Source of the DNA: Epilithonimonas arachidiradicis
GTDB taxonomy: Bacteria; Bacteroidota; Bacteroidia; Flavobacteriales; Weeksellaceae
Reading direction: 5' to 3'
Length of the DNA stretch: 64,000 nt
Assembly: GCF_003610695.1 (NCBI RefSeq)
Contig: NZ_RAQH01000004.1
Span: 62,001-126,000 of the forward strand
Shown piece after piece: positions 35,275 to 44,197 of this stretch; the first letter of the stretch is position 1, and each line of letters starts with the position of its first letter. A model generated the notes under the pieces. It ran no database searches. It saw only the letters and a program-made list of their open reading frames with translations, and was not told the DNA's origin. The translations under genes and the position numbers were made by a program.

Positions 35275-36309
35275 ATGATTCCAAAAACAATGAAAGCGGC
35301 CGTTGTACAAGGTTACGGACAGCCATTGAAAATTATGGAAGTTCCGGTAAGAGAACCCGGACGTTATGAAGTATTAGTAAAAGTAATGGCCTGTGGTGTT
35401 TGCCATACAGACTTACACGCTGTGGACGGCGATTGGCCTGCAAAACCAAAAATGCCCCTGATTCCGGGACATGAAGGTGTCGGAATTGTAGTGGCTTGCG
35501 GTCCGGAAGCGATGGTGAAAGAGGGTGATGCCGTTGGAGTTCCTTGGTTGTATTCGGCTTGTGGATGCTGCGATTATTGTATCACGGGTTGGGAAACATT
35601 GTGTGAAGCTCAGCAAAACGGAGGTTATAGCGTAGATGGCGGATTTGCAGAATATGTGATTGCAGATTCCAGATATGTAGGACATTTGAAAGACAATGTG
35701 AACTTCTTAGAAATCGCTCCGATTCTTTGCGCTGGTGTAACAGTTTACAAAGGTCTTAAAGAAACGGAAACAAAACCAGGAGAATGGGTTGCCATTTCCG
35801 GAATTGGTGGATTAGGACACGTTGCAGTTCAGTATGCTAAAGCAATGGGAATGCACGTTGCAGCGATAGATGTTGCGGATGACAAATTAGAATTGGCTAA
35901 AAAATTAGGTGCGGATTTAGTTGTGAATGCTAAAGAAACCGACCCAGGAACCTATCTTCACAAAGAAGTTGGAGGAATGCACGGTGCGTTGATTACCGCT
36001 GTTTCTCCAATTGCTTTCAAACAAGGAATCGATGTTCTTAGAAGAAAAGGGACTATTGCACTCAATGGACTTCCGCCAGGTTCTTTTGAACTTCCGATTT
36101 TTGAAACGGTTCTTAAGAGAATTACAGTGAGAGGTTCTATTGTTGGGACCAGAAAAGACCTTCAGGAAGCGCTTGATTTTGCCAACGAAGGTTTGGTAAA
36201 AGCTACCGTTACTTCTGCAAAACTGGAAGATATCAACGATGTTTTTGACAAGATGAAGGCAGGACAAATCGACGGACGTATCGTTCTGGATATTGCTGGA
36301 CAAAATTAA
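35275..36309 (+). CDS. adhP: Zinc-dependent alcohol dehydrogenase (AdhP type)
   Basis: A 344-residue enzyme that interconverts primary alcohols and aldehydes with NAD. The catalytic zinc ligands are C40 (MACGVCHTD), H66 (GHEGVG) and a later cysteine (APILCAG). The structural zinc is held by C96, C99, C102 and C110, the usual spacing. The cofactor motif is [17 protein letters not shown]. It lies downstream of the aldehyde dehydrogenase and upstream of DUF779, so the pair could oxidise ethanol to acetate in two steps. Confidence 0.95.
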   Translation: MIPKTMKAAVVQGYGQPLKIMEVPVREPGRYEVLVKVMACGVCHTDLHAVDGDWPAKPKMPLIPGHEGVGIVVACGPEAMVKEGDAVGVPWLYSACGCCDYCITGWETLCEAQQNGGYSVDGGFAEYVIADSRYVGHLKDNVNFLEIAPILCAGVTVYKGLKETETKPGEWVAISGIGGLGHVAVQYAKAMGMHVAAIDVADDKLELAKKLGADLVVNAKETDPGTYLHKEVGGMHGALITAVSPIAFKQGIDVLRRKGTIALNGLPPGSFELPIFETVLKRITVRGSIVGTRKDLQEALDFANEGLVKATVTSAKLEDINDVFDKMKAGQIDGRIVLDIAGQN

Positions 36310-36333
36310 TTTATTGTTATTTGTGTTTTTGAG

Positions 36334-36361
36334 CCCGGCAGATTTTGTTTGTCGGGTTTTT
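36334..36361 (+). terminator. Terminator after adhP
   Basis: Stem cccggca (36334-36340) with tgtcggg (36350-36356), one G-T wobble, followed by tttttatt. Confidence 0.75.
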
Positions 36362-36386
36362 ATTAATTTTAATTAAGATTTAGAGA

Positions 36387-36459
36387 CTTCGACTCCGCTC
36401 AGTCTGACAATGTTGATCAATAATTAGTATTAGAGATGTCATCCTGAGCGGAGTCGAAG
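36387..36459. repeat. Inverted repeat, 16-bp perfect arms
   Basis: cttcgactccgctcag (36387-36402) is the exact complement of ctgagcggagtcgaag (36444-36459). It lies between adhP and the DUF779 gene. Degenerate relatives appear at about 7809-7865 and 43339-43400, which makes it another dispersed hairpin family. Confidence 0.85.
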
Positions 36460-36491
36460 GATTTCATAAGCTAAACTTTAAAGAGAAAAAT

Positions 36492-36881
36492 ATGGAAACC
36501 AAAGATAAAATCTCAAGACTTTCCGTAACCGAAAAAGCTTTGGAAGTCATCTGGGAGCTGGAAAAAAAACACGGTGAACTAATGTTCTATCAGGCCGGTG
36601 GCTGTTGCGAAGGGACACAGCCACAATGTTTTGAGAAAGGAGGCTATTTTCCGAGAATGAATGACGCAATGATTGGAACCATTAACGACCACGAGTTCTG
36701 GATAGATCGCGACCTTTTCGAATATTGGCAATATTCTCATTTTACTCTGGATGTTTTGGATGGCTGGGGACCTGGTGGTTTTTCTCTGGAAACGCCATTA
36801 GGCAAAACCTTCAAAGTTCATTATCGATTGTTCACGCCTGAAGAGCTGGAAAATCTGGAACCTATTAAGAGAAGTGAATAA
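36492..36881 (+). CDS. DUF779 domain protein (acetaldehyde dehydrogenase-associated)
   Basis: A 129-residue protein that fits the DUF779 family. It has a cysteine-rich centre (GGCCEGTQPQC) and conserved aromatic parts (NDHEFWIDRDLFEYWQ, GGFSLETPLGKTF). The family is often encoded next to aldehyde dehydrogenases, as here; its biochemical role is unknown. The cysteines could bind metal or take part in redox chemistry. It is separated from adhP by an inverted repeat rather than directly coupled. Confidence 0.85.
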   Translation: METKDKISRLSVTEKALEVIWELEKKHGELMFYQAGGCCEGTQPQCFEKGGYFPRMNDAMIGTINDHEFWIDRDLFEYWQYSHFTLDVLDGWGPGGFSLETPLGKTFKVHYRLFTPEELENLEPIKRSE

Positions 36882-36993
36882 GATATTTGCTTTAATTAGA
36901 TTTCAACATCCTGGTGTGTAGATTTTTATCTATAATTGATTTTTGTATTGATTTATTTTTTAGGTTTACTGTAATAATTTAAAAAAAATACAA

Positions 36994-37380
36994 ATGTCAA
37001 TCAAGTACACAGTAGTAGAACGCGGTGAGCCAGGCGTAACTGGCGGTGGTAAAAAGAAATGGTATGCACAGGTACAATATGATGGTGAGATGACCGTTGA
37101 TGATCTGGTGGCTGAAATCGAAAAGTTCTCTGCATTGAGTGAAGCGGACATCCGCGGCGTAATCATTGCTTTGGAGAATGTGATCCACAAAGAGCTGGTT
37201 AATGGTAAAATTATTCGTCTGGACAAACTGGGAAGTTTCTACCCAAGTCTTAGCAGTAGTGGTGCGGATAGTGAAAAAGATTTTAGTGTAAGCTATATCA
37301 AAGGTGCAAAAGTGAATTATCGACCTGGGAAGCGCATCACGGACTCATTGACCACAGCTACTTTTAGCAAGAAGAAATAA
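36994..37380 (+). CDS. HU-like DNA-binding protein
   Basis: A 128-residue protein of the HU-related group common in Bacteroidota. The N-terminus MSIKYTVVERGEPGVTGGGK is typical of this group and precedes an IHF/HU-like fold with a helical dimerisation part (LSEADIRGVIIALENVI) and beta arms (VNYRPGKRIT). Basic residues are frequent at the end (FSKKK). It probably shapes DNA or supports nucleoid structure. It stands alone and is followed by an unusual set of palindromes. Confidence 0.9.
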   Translation: MSIKYTVVERGEPGVTGGGKKKWYAQVQYDGEMTVDDLVAEIEKFSALSEADIRGVIIALENVIHKELVNGKIIRLDKLGSFYPSLSSSGADSEKDFSVSYIKGAKVNYRPGKRITDSLTTATFSKKK

Positions 37381-37390
37381 TTTTAAAAAT

Positions 37391-37473
37391 GACTGCGCAG
37401 CCAAGACCCCGTCGCTGCGCAGAGACAGACCCGAGACTGCGCAGCCATCAAACGACGGCTGCGCAGGTTTTTT
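37391..37473 (+). repeat. Four CTGCGCAG palindromes at exact 22-bp spacing, ending in a terminator
   Basis: The self-complementary octamer ctgcgcag begins at 37393, 37415, 37437 and 37459, each 22 bp apart. Larger hairpins form between 37393-37401 and 37414-37422 and between 37437-37446 and 37457-37466; the latter is followed by gtttttt and should end transcription of the HU-like gene. Units 1 and 3 share gactgcgcagcca, giving a 44-bp direct repeat. Confidence 0.85.
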
Positions 37474-37563
37474 GTGATAGAGCCGCAGGATTTACTCTAA
37501 AGGTCATTTCAAGACCGAATATCACAAGCTAACTTAGATTAGAGCGGTGTACTTTATTACTTT

Positions 37564-38784
37564 TTAAACAGCTTTGGTTTTCACAAATTTAGAAACGATC
37601 ATCGATGCCAAAATATTCCCAACGGAATTGAGAACCGTTGCCAAAGGGTCAACCAAAGTTCCGATGATGATGACTGCAGGAACCACATCAGGCGGAATTT
37701 TGTAAACCGAGATCATCAGCATTTCTCCGATATAACCGCCATTCGGGATTCCGCCCGCGACGGCGCTTACGAAAACTGTGATTCCGAGAGCCATTATGAG
37801 ATTCATTGGTTCGAAAAAGTTCCAGCCAAGTAATTGGAAAGCAACATAAATCTTGATAATCGAAGAAATCGACGAACCGTTTTTATGAATCGTAGTTCCA
37901 ATGGGAATTACAACGTTGGCGATGGAAGCAGGAACGCCCATTCTTTTGGCAGCCTCAATCGCAACAGGCATTGTCGCCAGACTGCTGCACGTACTGATAG
38001 CAGTTGCAGTGGGTAAAAGACTTTCTTTCCAAAACGCTTTTACGCCATTTCCTGATTTCCAAATAAAAGCATAAAGACTGAAAAATACAATGAAATAAAT
38101 AGTTCCTGCAACATAATATAATCCCAAAGGTTTGGCATAAAATCCGAAAAGCTGAGGTCCAATCGTTCCGACCTGGTAAGCGAAATAAGCGCCTAATCCA
38201 ATTGGAGCGACTTTCATTATTAATAACAAAAGCTGTTTCATCACTTCGTTGCCAGAAAGGATGAAGTTTTGAAATACTTTCCCTTTTTCTCCCGACTTTC
38301 TGATGGATATTCCGACTAAAAATGAAAATACCAGCAATGCTAACATATTCTGTCTCGAGAACAAATGATAGAACTCGCTGACCGTGAAAAATCCTACAAT
38401 CTGGTCATTGATATTGGCATTATTCTGAAGATTTTCTGATATGGTTTCGCTGATGTTTTTCGGCGTTTCGGTTGGGAAAAAGTAAACCATTATAATGCAA
38501 AACGTTGCCGAAATCAATATAAAACTTAAGAAAGTCAAAGCCATTGTTCCGATAATTTTGCCCAGTTGATTTTGCTGTTCGATGCCGGAAATAGCAGAAA
38601 CAATTGCAAAAAATACCAATGGAATTACTGTTACAAACAACAGATTCAGGAAAATATCGCCAATCGGTTTCAGATAAGTTACAAAATCAGGTGCGAAAAT
38701 CCCGACAAGACTTCCAATGAAAATCCCGATGAGAAGCAGTATTATGTTGCTGTAGTTTTTCCAGAAAGATGATTTCATTCCCAA
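37564..38784 (-). CDS. Dicarboxylate/amino acid:cation symporter (DAACS family)
   Basis: A 406-residue inner-membrane symporter that takes up glutamate, aspartate or C4-dicarboxylates with Na+ or H+. Eight membrane helices and two re-entrant loops are expected; the loop motifs appear as STCSSLATMPVAIEAAKRMG and NKNGSSI-type TIHKNGSSISSIIKI, followed by the GGIPNGGYIGEM loop. Length is normal. The gene is alone, divergent from cinA, and shares the spacer with an inverted repeat (38811-38858). Specificity is not decidable from sequence. Confidence 0.93.
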   Translation of the reverse strand: MGMKSSFWKNYSNIILLLIGIFIGSLVGIFAPDFVTYLKPIGDIFLNLLFVTVIPLVFFAIVSAISGIEQQNQLGKIIGTMALTFLSFILISATFCIIMVYFFPTETPKNISETISENLQNNANINDQIVGFFTVSEFYHLFSRQNMLALLVFSFLVGISIRKSGEKGKVFQNFILSGNEVMKQLLLLIMKVAPIGLGAYFAYQVGTIGPQLFGFYAKPLGLYYVAGTIYFIVFFSLYAFIWKSGNGVKAFWKESLLPTATAISTCSSLATMPVAIEAAKRMGVPASIANVVIPIGTTIHKNGSSISSIIKIYVAFQLLGWNFFEPMNLIMALGITVFVSAVAGGIPNGGYIGEMLMISVYKIPPDVVPAVIIIGTLVDPLATVLNSVGNILASMIVSKFVKTKAV

Positions 38785-38810
38785 TTTTAATCAAAGATAA
38801 TTAATTCTTA

Positions 38811-38858
38811 ACCACAAAAGAAACAAAAGAAGTGAAGGTTGACAAAAGCTTTTGTGGT
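38811..38858. repeat. Inverted repeat (accacaaaag) between symporter gene and cinA
   Basis: accacaaaag (38811-38820) and cttttgtggt (38849-38858) are perfect complements around 28 bases. The ttaaccacaaaag form resembles common flavobacterial intergenic hairpins; a fragment also occurs near 26559. Confidence 0.8.
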
Positions 38859-38916
38859 TTAACAAAAACTTTTTATTTTGACTTAAGTAATTGAATTATT
38901 TCCGAGATTTGTCTAT

Positions 38917-40167
38917 ATGAAAACAGCAGTTCTGATTACTATCGGCGACGAGATTCTTTCGGGAAATACCGTTGATACCAACTCTAATTTTATTGCGACA
39001 CAACTCAAAGAAATTGGAATAAAAGTGCTTTCTATTTTTACAATTCCGGACGAGGAACAGGCGATTATTTCCACTTTAGGAATAGCTTTTGAAATGGCTG
39101 ATTTGGTTTTCACAACCGGTGGATTGGGACCAACGAAAGATGACATTACTAAAAAGGCTTATGCAGAATTCTTTGAAGATGAAATGATTTTCTCTGACGA
39201 AATCTATGAACATCTACGAGCTTACCTCGAAAAAAGAAACCGACTCTGGATTCTGGAACATAACAAGGACCAAGCGATGGTTTTGTCCAAGGCAAAGATC
39301 TTCCTCAACTATTTCGGAACGGCGCCTTGTATGGTTTTGGAGAAAAATGGAACTTATTGCTTCAGTTTGCCGGGTGTTCCGTACGAGGTAAAACCTTTGG
39401 TTAAAGACCAGATTATTCCTTTCCTGAAAGAAAAATTATCGCTTGAACATATCGTAACCAGAATTGTTTCTGTGGTGGATATTCCGGAAAGTATCTTGTC
39501 AGAAACCATTGAAGAATGGGAATTGGCTTTACCAAAACACATCAGCTTATCTTACCTGCCAGTTGGAACAAGAGTGAAATTGAGATTGACAGCTTCCGGA
39601 ACTTCTCAGGAATTGCTGAATGCAGAGCTGGAAAACGAAATCACAAAGCTGTTTCCTTTAATCGGAGAAAATATCATTGCTACACAGGAAGATAAAATCG
39701 AGAAAATTCTTGGCGAATTATTAACGGATAAACAACTGACAATTTCCGTTGCGGAAAGTTGCACAGGCGGAGAATTGGCTCATTTGATAACGTCGGTTTC
39801 CGGAAGTTCCAATTACTTTCTGGGAAGTGTTGTGACTTATGCCACCCAAAAGAAAATCGACATTTTGAATGTCAATCCCAAAACGGTTGAAGAATTCACG
39901 GTCGTAAGTGAACAAGTTGCTTCTGAAATGGCAATCGGCTGTCAGGATTTATTCAAAACCAATATTGCAGTTTCTACAACTGGCGTTGCAGGTCCATCAA
40001 AAGGCGAAGATGGAAAAGATGTGGGAACGGTTTTTTATACGATTAGAATTGGAAATGAAGAAGTAACTTCTAAGTTATTTCTGCCACATTTGGAACGACT
40101 GGATTTTATGCATTTTGTTTCGCAAAAAGTAATTCAGGACATTGTTTCATTATTGATCAAAAAATAA
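38917..40167 (+). CDS. cinA: CinA family nicotinamide-nucleotide amidohydrolase
   Basis: A 416-residue protein with an N-terminal molybdopterin-binding-like (COG1058) domain, starting TIGDEILSGNTVDTNSNF and carrying TTGGLGPTKDD. Its C-terminal CinA deamidase domain carries VAESCTGGELAHLITSVSGS. The C-terminal part hydrolyses NMN to nicotinate mononucleotide in pyridine nucleotide recycling; the N-terminal part can act as an ADP-ribose pyrophosphatase. No recA or competence gene is nearby. A terminator follows at once. Confidence 0.94.
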   Translation: MKTAVLITIGDEILSGNTVDTNSNFIATQLKEIGIKVLSIFTIPDEEQAIISTLGIAFEMADLVFTTGGLGPTKDDITKKAYAEFFEDEMIFSDEIYEHLRAYLEKRNRLWILEHNKDQAMVLSKAKIFLNYFGTAPCMVLEKNGTYCFSLPGVPYEVKPLVKDQIIPFLKEKLSLEHIVTRIVSVVDIPESILSETIEEWELALPKHISLSYLPVGTRVKLRLTASGTSQELLNAELENEITKLFPLIGENIIATQEDKIEKILGELLTDKQLTISVAESCTGGELAHLITSVSGSSNYFLGSVVTYATQKKIDILNVNPKTVEEFTVVSEQVASEMAIGCQDLFKTNIAVSTTGVAGPSKGEDGKDVGTVFYTIRIGNEEVTSKLFLPHLERLDFMHFVSQKVIQDIVSLLIKK

Positions 40168-40169
40168 AA

Positions 40170-40193
40170 AAAGACAGCTCAAAGGCTGTCTTT
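40170..40193. terminator. Terminator after cinA
   Basis: Stem aaagacagc (40170-40178), loop tcaaag, gctgtcttt (40185-40193), A-run before and T-rich after; it may serve the convergent gene ending at 40224 too. Confidence 0.88.
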
Positions 40194-40223
40194 CTAACTT
40201 TTTAGTATCTAAAGTTTAACTCC

Positions 40224-40967
40224 CTATTTCAAAATTTCTTTCAAGAACATTAATGTATGATTCCACGCTCGCTTTGCCATGACTTCGTTATAGTCCGGCG
40301 CTTCCGGATTAGTAAAAGTATGGGTTGTATTAGCATAAGTGATGATTTGCCAATCCGCTTTGCCGTCATTTAATTCTTTTACAAAAGCGTCATAATGCAC
40401 TTGAGGCACAGTTCTGTCATTGGCAGGATGCTCTACCAAAACCTTGGTAGTGATTGGATTATTTGGCCTTTCAGAATCTTTTGCTAAACCACCGTGGATA
40501 GACACAACTCCAACAACAGGTAGATTTCCTCTTGCTGCTTCCAAAGCGCCTGTTCCGCCAAAACAGTAGCCGATCACAGCAATCTTATCAACATTAGCAC
40601 CTGATTTTTTTAATTCTTCCAAAGCCAAAGAAATTCTCTTTTGATACAGATTAAAATCTTTCTTATAAGTATTTGCAAGTCTGGCGGCATTTTCGTTACC
40701 AGCCGGAAGATTGCCTTCTCCATAAATATCTGCTATGAAAGCAATGTAGCCTTGTTTTTGTAATTCAAGTGCTGCATTTTTGGCTTCATTATCGATACCT
40801 TTCCAGGCTGGTAAAATCAAAACTCCGGGAAGTTTTTTTCCTGCATTAGACGTTACCATTCCCAAAAGTTTTTGTTCACCGTCCTTGTAAGAAATAGTTT
40901 TTAGTTTTTGAGCAAACGCTAATTGGATTCCGAAGAAAAGACTTAATAGTGTAATTGAAATTTTCAT
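40224..40967 (-). CDS. Dienelactone hydrolase family protein, secreted
   Basis: A 247-residue alpha/beta hydrolase with a signal peptide (to about LAFAQ, residue 19). The nucleophile is a cysteine in VIGYCFGGTGALEAA, as in dienelactone hydrolases, and the last active-site histidine is in YANTTHTFTNPEAPDY. The export signal suggests a periplasmic location, which is common for this group in Bacteroidota. It is the last gene of a three-gene minus-strand run (alpha/beta hydrolase, MFS transporter, this gene). Substrate unknown. Confidence 0.9.
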   Translation of the reverse strand: MKISITLLSLFFGIQLAFAQKLKTISYKDGEQKLLGMVTSNAGKKLPGVLILPAWKGIDNEAKNAALELQKQGYIAFIADIYGEGNLPAGNENAARLANTYKKDFNLYQKRISLALEELKKSGANVDKIAVIGYCFGGTGALEAARGNLPVVGVVSIHGGLAKDSERPNNPITTKVLVEHPANDRTVPQVHYDAFVKELNDGKADWQIITYANTTHTFTNPEAPDYNEVMAKRAWNHTLMFLKEILK

Positions 40968-40981
40968 AAAGAATGATTCTA

Positions 40982-42175
40982 TTATTGGTTTGTATTGGAT
41001 TTAATAGTTTTAAATAAGTTCATCAAAAATACAAAAATACTGAAAACAACAAGCTGTAAACCTACATAATGCCAACCACCCAATTCCCAGCACTTCAAAC
41101 CGATAAAGGTTCCGATAGCACCGCCGGCAAAATAAGAGGTCATATAAATCGTATTGATTCGGCTGTTCGCTTTTTGGTCTAATCTGTAAATCAATGCAAC
41201 GTTTGTCACCTGAATGGATTGGACACCAACATCGATAAAAATCACAGCTAAAATAATTGATATTAAATAACTTGGAAACAGAAAGATAATCACCGAACCT
41301 ACTAACAGAATGATACTTGCAATCAGCTGTGTTTTGCCGGAACCTCCTTTATCAGACGCTTTTCCAATCATTGGTGCAACTAGTGCGCCTGCAATTCCCA
41401 GCATTCCGAAAAGTCCGATAGTGTCAGAGCTGTATTGGTAAGGTTTTTCGACTAAAAGAAATGTCAAAGTCGTCCAGAATGAACAAAAAATAGAAAATGC
41501 AATTCCTCCCATTATTGCATATAATCTCAGCTGTGGAAATCGTTTTAACTGATAAAATGATGATGAAATTAATTTAAGATAAGAATCACTGAAGGTTGGT
41601 TTGACACTCGGTAATTTGAAATAGACAAATCCTAGAGACAAAATCGTGAATCCAGCCGAAATATAATACACCATTTTCCAATTGCTCCATTCGGCAATGT
41701 AACCGCTGAAAACTCTCGCCATTAATATCCCGACAAGAATTCCGGTAAAAATAATCCCGACATTTTTTCCTTTTTCATTGCCAGATAATTCGGCGGCCAT
41801 TGGTAAAATAACCTGCGCTGCAACGGCAGTCAAACCAAGCAATAAACTGAATAAAAAGATGAAGTAATAATTGGAAACAATTCCGATTCCTGCAAGAATA
41901 CAGAATAATATAGCCAGCAAAATGAGTATCAGTTTTTTACGATTAACTTTATCGCCTAGCGGAACCAGAGTCAATAATCCTGCGCCATAACCGACTTGTC
42001 CCAAACCTACCATAATGCCCATTTTACTTTCGGAAACTTTGAATGTCTCTGCAATCTGATGCAGAATCGGCTGTGCGAAATAGATATTGGAAACGCAAAT
42101 TCCCGCAACGACCGCCATTCCGAGAACCTGAAATTTGGAAAGTTGAGACCCGGAGTTTAAAGAAATGTCGCTCAT
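40982..42175 (-). CDS. MFS transporter
   Basis: A 397-residue inner-membrane transporter with about twelve helices. The MFS motif between helices 2 and 3 reads PLGDKVNRKKLI. It looks closest to small-molecule exporters of the arabinose/chloramphenicol efflux type (YnfM-like), but the substrate cannot be named. Its ATG overlaps the stop of the upstream alpha/beta hydrolase by one base (TAATG), so they are translationally coupled. The secreted dienelactone-type hydrolase follows after 14 bp. Confidence 0.9.
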   Translation of the reverse strand: MSDISLNSGSQLSKFQVLGMAVVAGICVSNIYFAQPILHQIAETFKVSESKMGIMVGLGQVGYGAGLLTLVPLGDKVNRKKLILILLAILFCILAGIGIVSNYYFIFLFSLLLGLTAVAAQVILPMAAELSGNEKGKNVGIIFTGILVGILMARVFSGYIAEWSNWKMVYYISAGFTILSLGFVYFKLPSVKPTFSDSYLKLISSSFYQLKRFPQLRLYAIMGGIAFSIFCSFWTTLTFLLVEKPYQYSSDTIGLFGMLGIAGALVAPMIGKASDKGGSGKTQLIASIILLVGSVIIFLFPSYLISIILAVIFIDVGVQSIQVTNVALIYRLDQKANSRINTIYMTSYFAGGAIGTFIGLKCWELGGWHYVGLQLVVFSIFVFLMNLFKTIKSNTNQ

Positions 42176-43167
42176 TATTTTAAAAATTCTTTTAAAGGTT
42201 GGATGAATCGGTCAAAAACCTCGATGTGTGGAAGATGTCCCACATTCTCTATTTCTACCAATTTCGAACCTTTTATTTTTTGCTGAGTGGCTTTGCCTAA
42301 TAAGTCGTAACGTCCCATCGATTCGGCTAATTTTTTATCTTTCACATTGGCTTTTCCAATCGCTGTTCGGTCTCTTGTTCCGATGATTAGAAGCGTGGGA
42401 ACATTCAGGTTTTGAAATTCATAAACCACAGGTTGCGTGAAGATCATATCCGAAGTTTTGGCGTTCACAAGAGCGACTTTTGGATAATCCGGTGATTTGG
42501 TCCAGCCTGTCAAAAGGTAAACCCATTCGTCATATTCGGGTTTCCATTGGTTGTCGTAGTAGAAATTACTTTGATATTTTTTGGCGGATTCGTAATCGGC
42601 TTTCAGTTCGGTTTCATAATTTTTATCGATAGAAGTGTAAGGCGCAACGAGTTTCCAATCTTCCAAACCAATTGGGTTTTCAAGGATTAATTTCTCCACC
42701 ATTTCGGGATACATCAATGCAAATCTTGTTCCCAGCATGCCACCCATCGAATGTCCAAGAAGATAGATTTTATCGAGTTTCAATTCATATAAAACAGCTT
42801 TCGTATTTTGAGCCAATTGCTGAAAAGTGAATTGATACTCCGTCGGTTTGGACGATTTGCCAAATCCAATTTGGTCAGGAGCAACCACCCGAAATCCTTC
42901 TTTTGTCAAAGCCTGAATCGTTGTTTTCCAATAGGCACCATTGAAGTTTTTTCCGTGAAGCAGGACAATTGTTTTCCCATTGGGTTTTCCCGGTTTGATG
43001 TCCATATACGCCATCTTCAAATCCTGGTTTTGACTTTTGAAATTCAGAAAATGAACATCGTAAGGATATTGATAATTTGTCAGCATAATGTCCAGAACCG
43101 GACGTTTTTCCTGACTTAACAAAAGAACTGAAATAATAAAGAATAATAGAGCAAAAAACTTTTTCAT
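42175..43167 (-). CDS. Alpha/beta hydrolase, secreted or periplasmic
   Basis: The start MKKFFALLFFIISVLLLSQ gives a clean signal peptide and 330 residues; an in-frame ATG 19 codons upstream (43224) adds a non-signal-like stretch and is less likely. The oxyanion region is VLLHGKNFNGAYW, the nucleophile serine is in GHSMGGMLG, the acid in IIGTRDRTA and the histidine in VGHLPHIE. This is the proline-iminopeptidase/epoxide-hydrolase-like group of unknown substrate. It heads the run with the MFS gene and the dienelactone-type hydrolase. Confidence 0.88.
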   Translation of the reverse strand: MKKFFALLFFIISVLLLSQEKRPVLDIMLTNYQYPYDVHFLNFKSQNQDLKMAYMDIKPGKPNGKTIVLLHGKNFNGAYWKTTIQALTKEGFRVVAPDQIGFGKSSKPTEYQFTFQQLAQNTKAVLYELKLDKIYLLGHSMGGMLGTRFALMYPEMVEKLILENPIGLEDWKLVAPYTSIDKNYETELKADYESAKKYQSNFYYDNQWKPEYDEWVYLLTGWTKSPDYPKVALVNAKTSDMIFTQPVVYEFQNLNVPTLLIIGTRDRTAIGKANVKDKKLAESMGRYDLLGKATQQKIKGSKLVEIENVGHLPHIEVFDRFIQPLKEFLK

Positions 43168-43314
43168 AGAGCAATAATAAAGCTTTTTGTAGCAAGAATA
43201 GTGCCCTGTAGATTGATATATCAATAAGGATTCATTAATAAAATCTAACTCGAAAACTTGGGTGAATAGTTAAGGATCTTTATAAATCTTAAGCGTTTCG
43301 TCAGCCTCACCGTG

Positions 43315-43400
43315 ACATTCTAGAACTAAAGTAATTAATGTTAGTCTGGGCAGAGTCGAAGACTTTATACATTGTCAGATTGAGGCTCTCGAAGCCCTTC
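43315..43400. repeat. Degenerate cttcgac/gtcgaag-type intergenic repeat
   Basis: The stretch with cagagtcgaagacttt and ttgaggctctcgaagccc resembles the inverted repeat at 36387-36459 and the copy at about 7809-7865. It follows the end of the DUF6157-like gene at 43407 in minus-strand terms. Confidence 0.55.
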
Positions 43401-43406
43401 AACGAA

Positions 43407-43820
43407 TTACCTTTTAGACTTCATCGCTTTCACTTTCGCAACAGCATCATCTTTCAATAATTCCTGGTATTCCTCCGACTCAGCTGGAATCAATTTTATT
43501 TTTGAATCCTGATTATGAAAAATCCCAAATCCATTTTTCTTAGCTAAAGGCGAAGTCCGCAGACAAGCTTGTCCTTTTGAAAAATAATTCTGTTTCTCCT
43601 TTTCCAATTCTGAAGACGAAATATCATTTCGTTCCGCAAAAATTTCGAACAGCAATTCGTCTGAAGTATATTTCAGAGGATGTTTGGACAGTTTTTCGTA
43701 TTGATAATTAGCAATCGTCTTTTTATCATTTTTCACAACCGGAATCACCGATGCAGAAACCGGAGAGTCTTCTGCGATTTCTATCAAGGTGTTGGTGTAG
43801 TTGGTGGTGTGTGGTTTCAT
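43407..43820 (-). CDS. DUF6157-like cytoplasmic protein
   Basis: A 137-residue protein that I match, from memory, to DUF6157. The beginning MKPHTTNYTNTLIEIAEDSP is characteristic, followed by a KKTIANYQYEKLSKHPLKYT block and a RTSPLAKKNGFGIFH block. It has no membrane segment and is lysine-rich at its end (KVKAMKSKR). The function of the family is not known. Its ATG overlaps by one base the stop of the small membrane protein gene upstream, so the two are coupled. Confidence 0.78.
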   Translation of the reverse strand: MKPHTTNYTNTLIEIAEDSPVSASVIPVVKNDKKTIANYQYEKLSKHPLKYTSDELLFEIFAERNDISSSELEKEKQNYFSKGQACLRTSPLAKKNGFGIFHNQDSKIKLIPAESEEYQELLKDDAVAKVKAMKSKR

Positions 43821-44188
43821 TATTTAATAACTTTTTGAATAATTAGTACACTTAAAGCAGAAATTAAAATTGCAATATAATTCCAAAAAGTTAATTCTAT
43901 ATGAGGAGCTTGTAGTCCATTACTGAAAGGGTTTGCTTTAAAATAGAATATTAAAATAGAAAAACAAATTCCAACAAAAATTAAAATATTCCAATCGTAT
44001 TTATACTCAAGCTTTTTTCTGAAAATATAAACAACCAAAACACTTATGATAAATCCAAATATATTTGTCAGAATAATTAGAAAGGGAGCCATTCCAGCAA
44101 CGCCTCCCGGAAATTGAGATGATTTTAAAATATAAATTATAGTTGATGCTATAATTATTAAAACAAAATTAATAACATTTTTATACAT
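43820..44188 (-). CDS. Small multi-pass membrane protein of unknown function
   Basis: A 122-residue protein with four predicted membrane helices (starting near residues 3, 30, 66 and 102) and almost no soluble part. No family recognised. It lies 9 bp behind a sodium:solute symporter gene and overlaps the next gene by one base, so it belongs to that transcript. An accessory role to the symporter is possible but only positional. Confidence 0.75.
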   Translation of the reverse strand: MYKNVINFVLIIIASTIIYILKSSQFPGGVAGMAPFLIILTNIFGFIISVLVVYIFRKKLEYKYDWNILIFVGICFSILIFYFKANPFSNGLQAPHIELTFWNYIAILISALSVLIIQKVIK

Positions 44189-44197
44189 TTTTGGAAA

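Noticed and set aside
37391-37473. Considered as a short CRISPR array
   Set aside because: Only an 8-bp palindromic core repeats, spacers are 14 bp, and no cas genes are near; it is a hairpin array.
43168-43224. Upstream ATG of the alpha/beta hydrolase gene as true start
   Set aside because: The extra 19 residues are polar and cysteine/tyrosine-rich and would mask an excellent signal peptide starting at 43167.
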